Origin: Campylobacter concisus
GTDB lineage: Bacteria > Campylobacterota > Campylobacteria > Campylobacterales > Campylobacteraceae
Length of the DNA: 5,127 bases
NCBI GenBank assembly: GCA_018375265.1
Contig: JAHADO010000112.1
Span: 1-5,127 of the forward strand
Direction: 5' to 3'
Shown here one piece after another: positions 4,327 to 5,127 of the stretch (the first letter of the stretch is position 1; each line of letters opens with the position of its first letter). The position numbers were made by a program, and so were the translations under genes. The notes beneath the pieces are model-generated. The model saw only the letters and a program-made list of their open reading frames with translations. It was not told the origin of the DNA and ran no database searches.

Positions 4327-5127
4327 TCAAACAAGATCTCTCTTGCTAAAGCCCAAATAGCCGCAAACTAGCAAAATCGCGCCAAGTACCAAAGGATAGA
4401 TGATCGCATAAGCTACGAAGGTCGCTTTTGAAAATGTGCCTAAGATAAAGTAAGACGCAGTGCCGATGACTGCTAAATTTGGATCAAAAAGGCTAAGCGC
4501 TGCTATCCTAAAAAGCTCGATCGGATTTAACATCGCGATAGAGTAGATGACGTACTCATCGACTGAGCTTCGCATAAGTAGCCCAATGAGCGCTAGGTCG
4601 ATAAAAGCTAGCATGATAAGCCAGAGCAAAAACGCCACGCCTTGGCCAGTTTCTTGGTTTTTAATAAGGCTTGAGATGAAAAAGCCAAGCGATAAAAAGA
4701 CGATACTTAGGCTAAAAAGCAGGCCAAAGTAGAGCACCAGCACGCCCCAAGGTATCGACACGCCCTTTATAAAGCCAACCACCACGCAAAGCAAAAGCGA
4801 GAACAAAAGCGGCACAAAAACGACAAATGTCCGCCCAAGCGCCTTGCCAAAGTAGTACTCTTTAAGGCTTAGCGGGAAGCTTAGCACGTACTCAAGCAGG
4901 TTTGTGTCCCTGTCTTGATTTATGCTTCTAACGGTTGAAATGAGGATAAATATCGGCACGATGATGACGCAAATTTGTATAAACAAAAGTAGCGCCCTTG
5001 TTAGCCCAGAAAAGCCAAGCACTCGTGAGTCGGTTACTCCGCTAAATAAAAATCCTATCATCAAAGCAGAAAAAAGAAGCGCATAGATCGCAAACCACCT
5101 TGAGCGAAACGACTCTTTTACGTCAAG
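4327..5127 (-). CDS. nosY: NosY, ABC-type permease of the nitrous oxide reductase maturation system (5' end beyond window)
   Basis: NosY is the membrane subunit that, with ATPase NosF and periplasmic NosD, supports copper-site assembly in nitrous oxide reductase NosZ. The frame is open from the right edge, giving 267 residues, close to the usual ~275, so only a few N-terminal residues are missing. ATG 5061 and TTG 5064 are internal, because upstream codons (KESFRSRWFAIYALLFSA) continue the first helix. Numbered from the first residue in the window, membrane helices lie near 11-30, 45-67, 100-121, 128-153, 164-187 and 236-260. DSRVLGFSGLTR (34-45) and NQDRDTNLLEYVLSFPLS (71-88, the ABC-2 cytoplasmic coupling region) are NosY-like. 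No nosL follows within the window; the next gene is the Sel1-repeat gene. Another ABC-2 permease is possible but less likely. Confidence 0.82.
   Translation of the reverse strand, partial: LDVKESFRSRWFAIYALLFSALMIGFLFSGVTDSRVLGFSGLTRALLLFIQICVIIVPIFILISTVRSINQDRDTNLLEYVLSFPLSLKEYYFGKALGRTFVVFVPLLFSLLLCVVVGFIKGVSIPWGVLVLYFGLLFSLSIVFLSLGFFISSLIKNQETGQGVAFLLWLIMLAFIDLALIGLLMRSSVDEYVIYSIAMLNPIELFRIAALSLFDPNLAVIGTASYFILGTFSKATFVAYAIIYPLVLGAILLVCGYLGFSKRDLV

Noticed and set aside
4547..4732. 61-codon plus-strand frame
   Set aside because: It is antisense to the membrane helices of nosY, with no independent support.

Overview
The window looks like Campylobacter, most plausibly the C. concisus group. 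It is AT-rich, with the AAATTTAA-type word use typical of that genus. It carries an epsilonproteobacterial-style NosY permease and a cysteine-rich Sel1-repeat (Hcp-like) secreted protein. The genus call is an inference from style and gene content, not from a marker gene. All recognisable genes lie on the minus strand.

Left part (1-2570): a two-gene iron-uptake operon reading right to left. The first gene (2552 to 1455) encodes a four-helix PepSY-domain inner-membrane protein of the siderophore-reductase type (FoxB/PiuB/FpvG-like). Its end overlaps by 20 bases the start of a TonB-dependent siderophore receptor (1474 down to the left edge). The receptor frame is open across the whole window except for one in-frame TGA at codon 37, just after the signal peptide and TonB-box region, so as read it is a pseudogene by point mutation. 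Upstream (2579-2649) is a very AT-rich control region with two Fur-like half sites and -10 boxes in both directions.

Middle (2565-3785): about 1.2 kb with no convincing gene but much structure. It holds a strong bulged hairpin at 2721-2788 and a tandem array at 3061-3746. The array unit is about 281-291 bases: a 112-114 base block with inverted ends (three copies), a G/C-run hairpin with a conserved 14-base loop (two copies) and a GCATGC palindrome (two copies). Stems differ between copies yet still pair. Where pairing is imperfect, minus-strand RNA usually gains G-U wobbles that plus-strand RNA lacks. This points to a structured, possibly transcribed, repeat family and is the most novel part of the window.

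Right part (3786-5127): a 135-residue secreted, cysteine-rich Sel1-repeat protein lies downstream of a 5'-partial nosY, the permease of the NosDFY system that matures nitrous oxide reductase. The 133-base gap between them holds a candidate promoter and a G/C-run element whose strands can form two mutually exclusive hairpins just upstream of the ribosome binding site. That element shares an exact 13-base word with the hairpin at 2721-2788.
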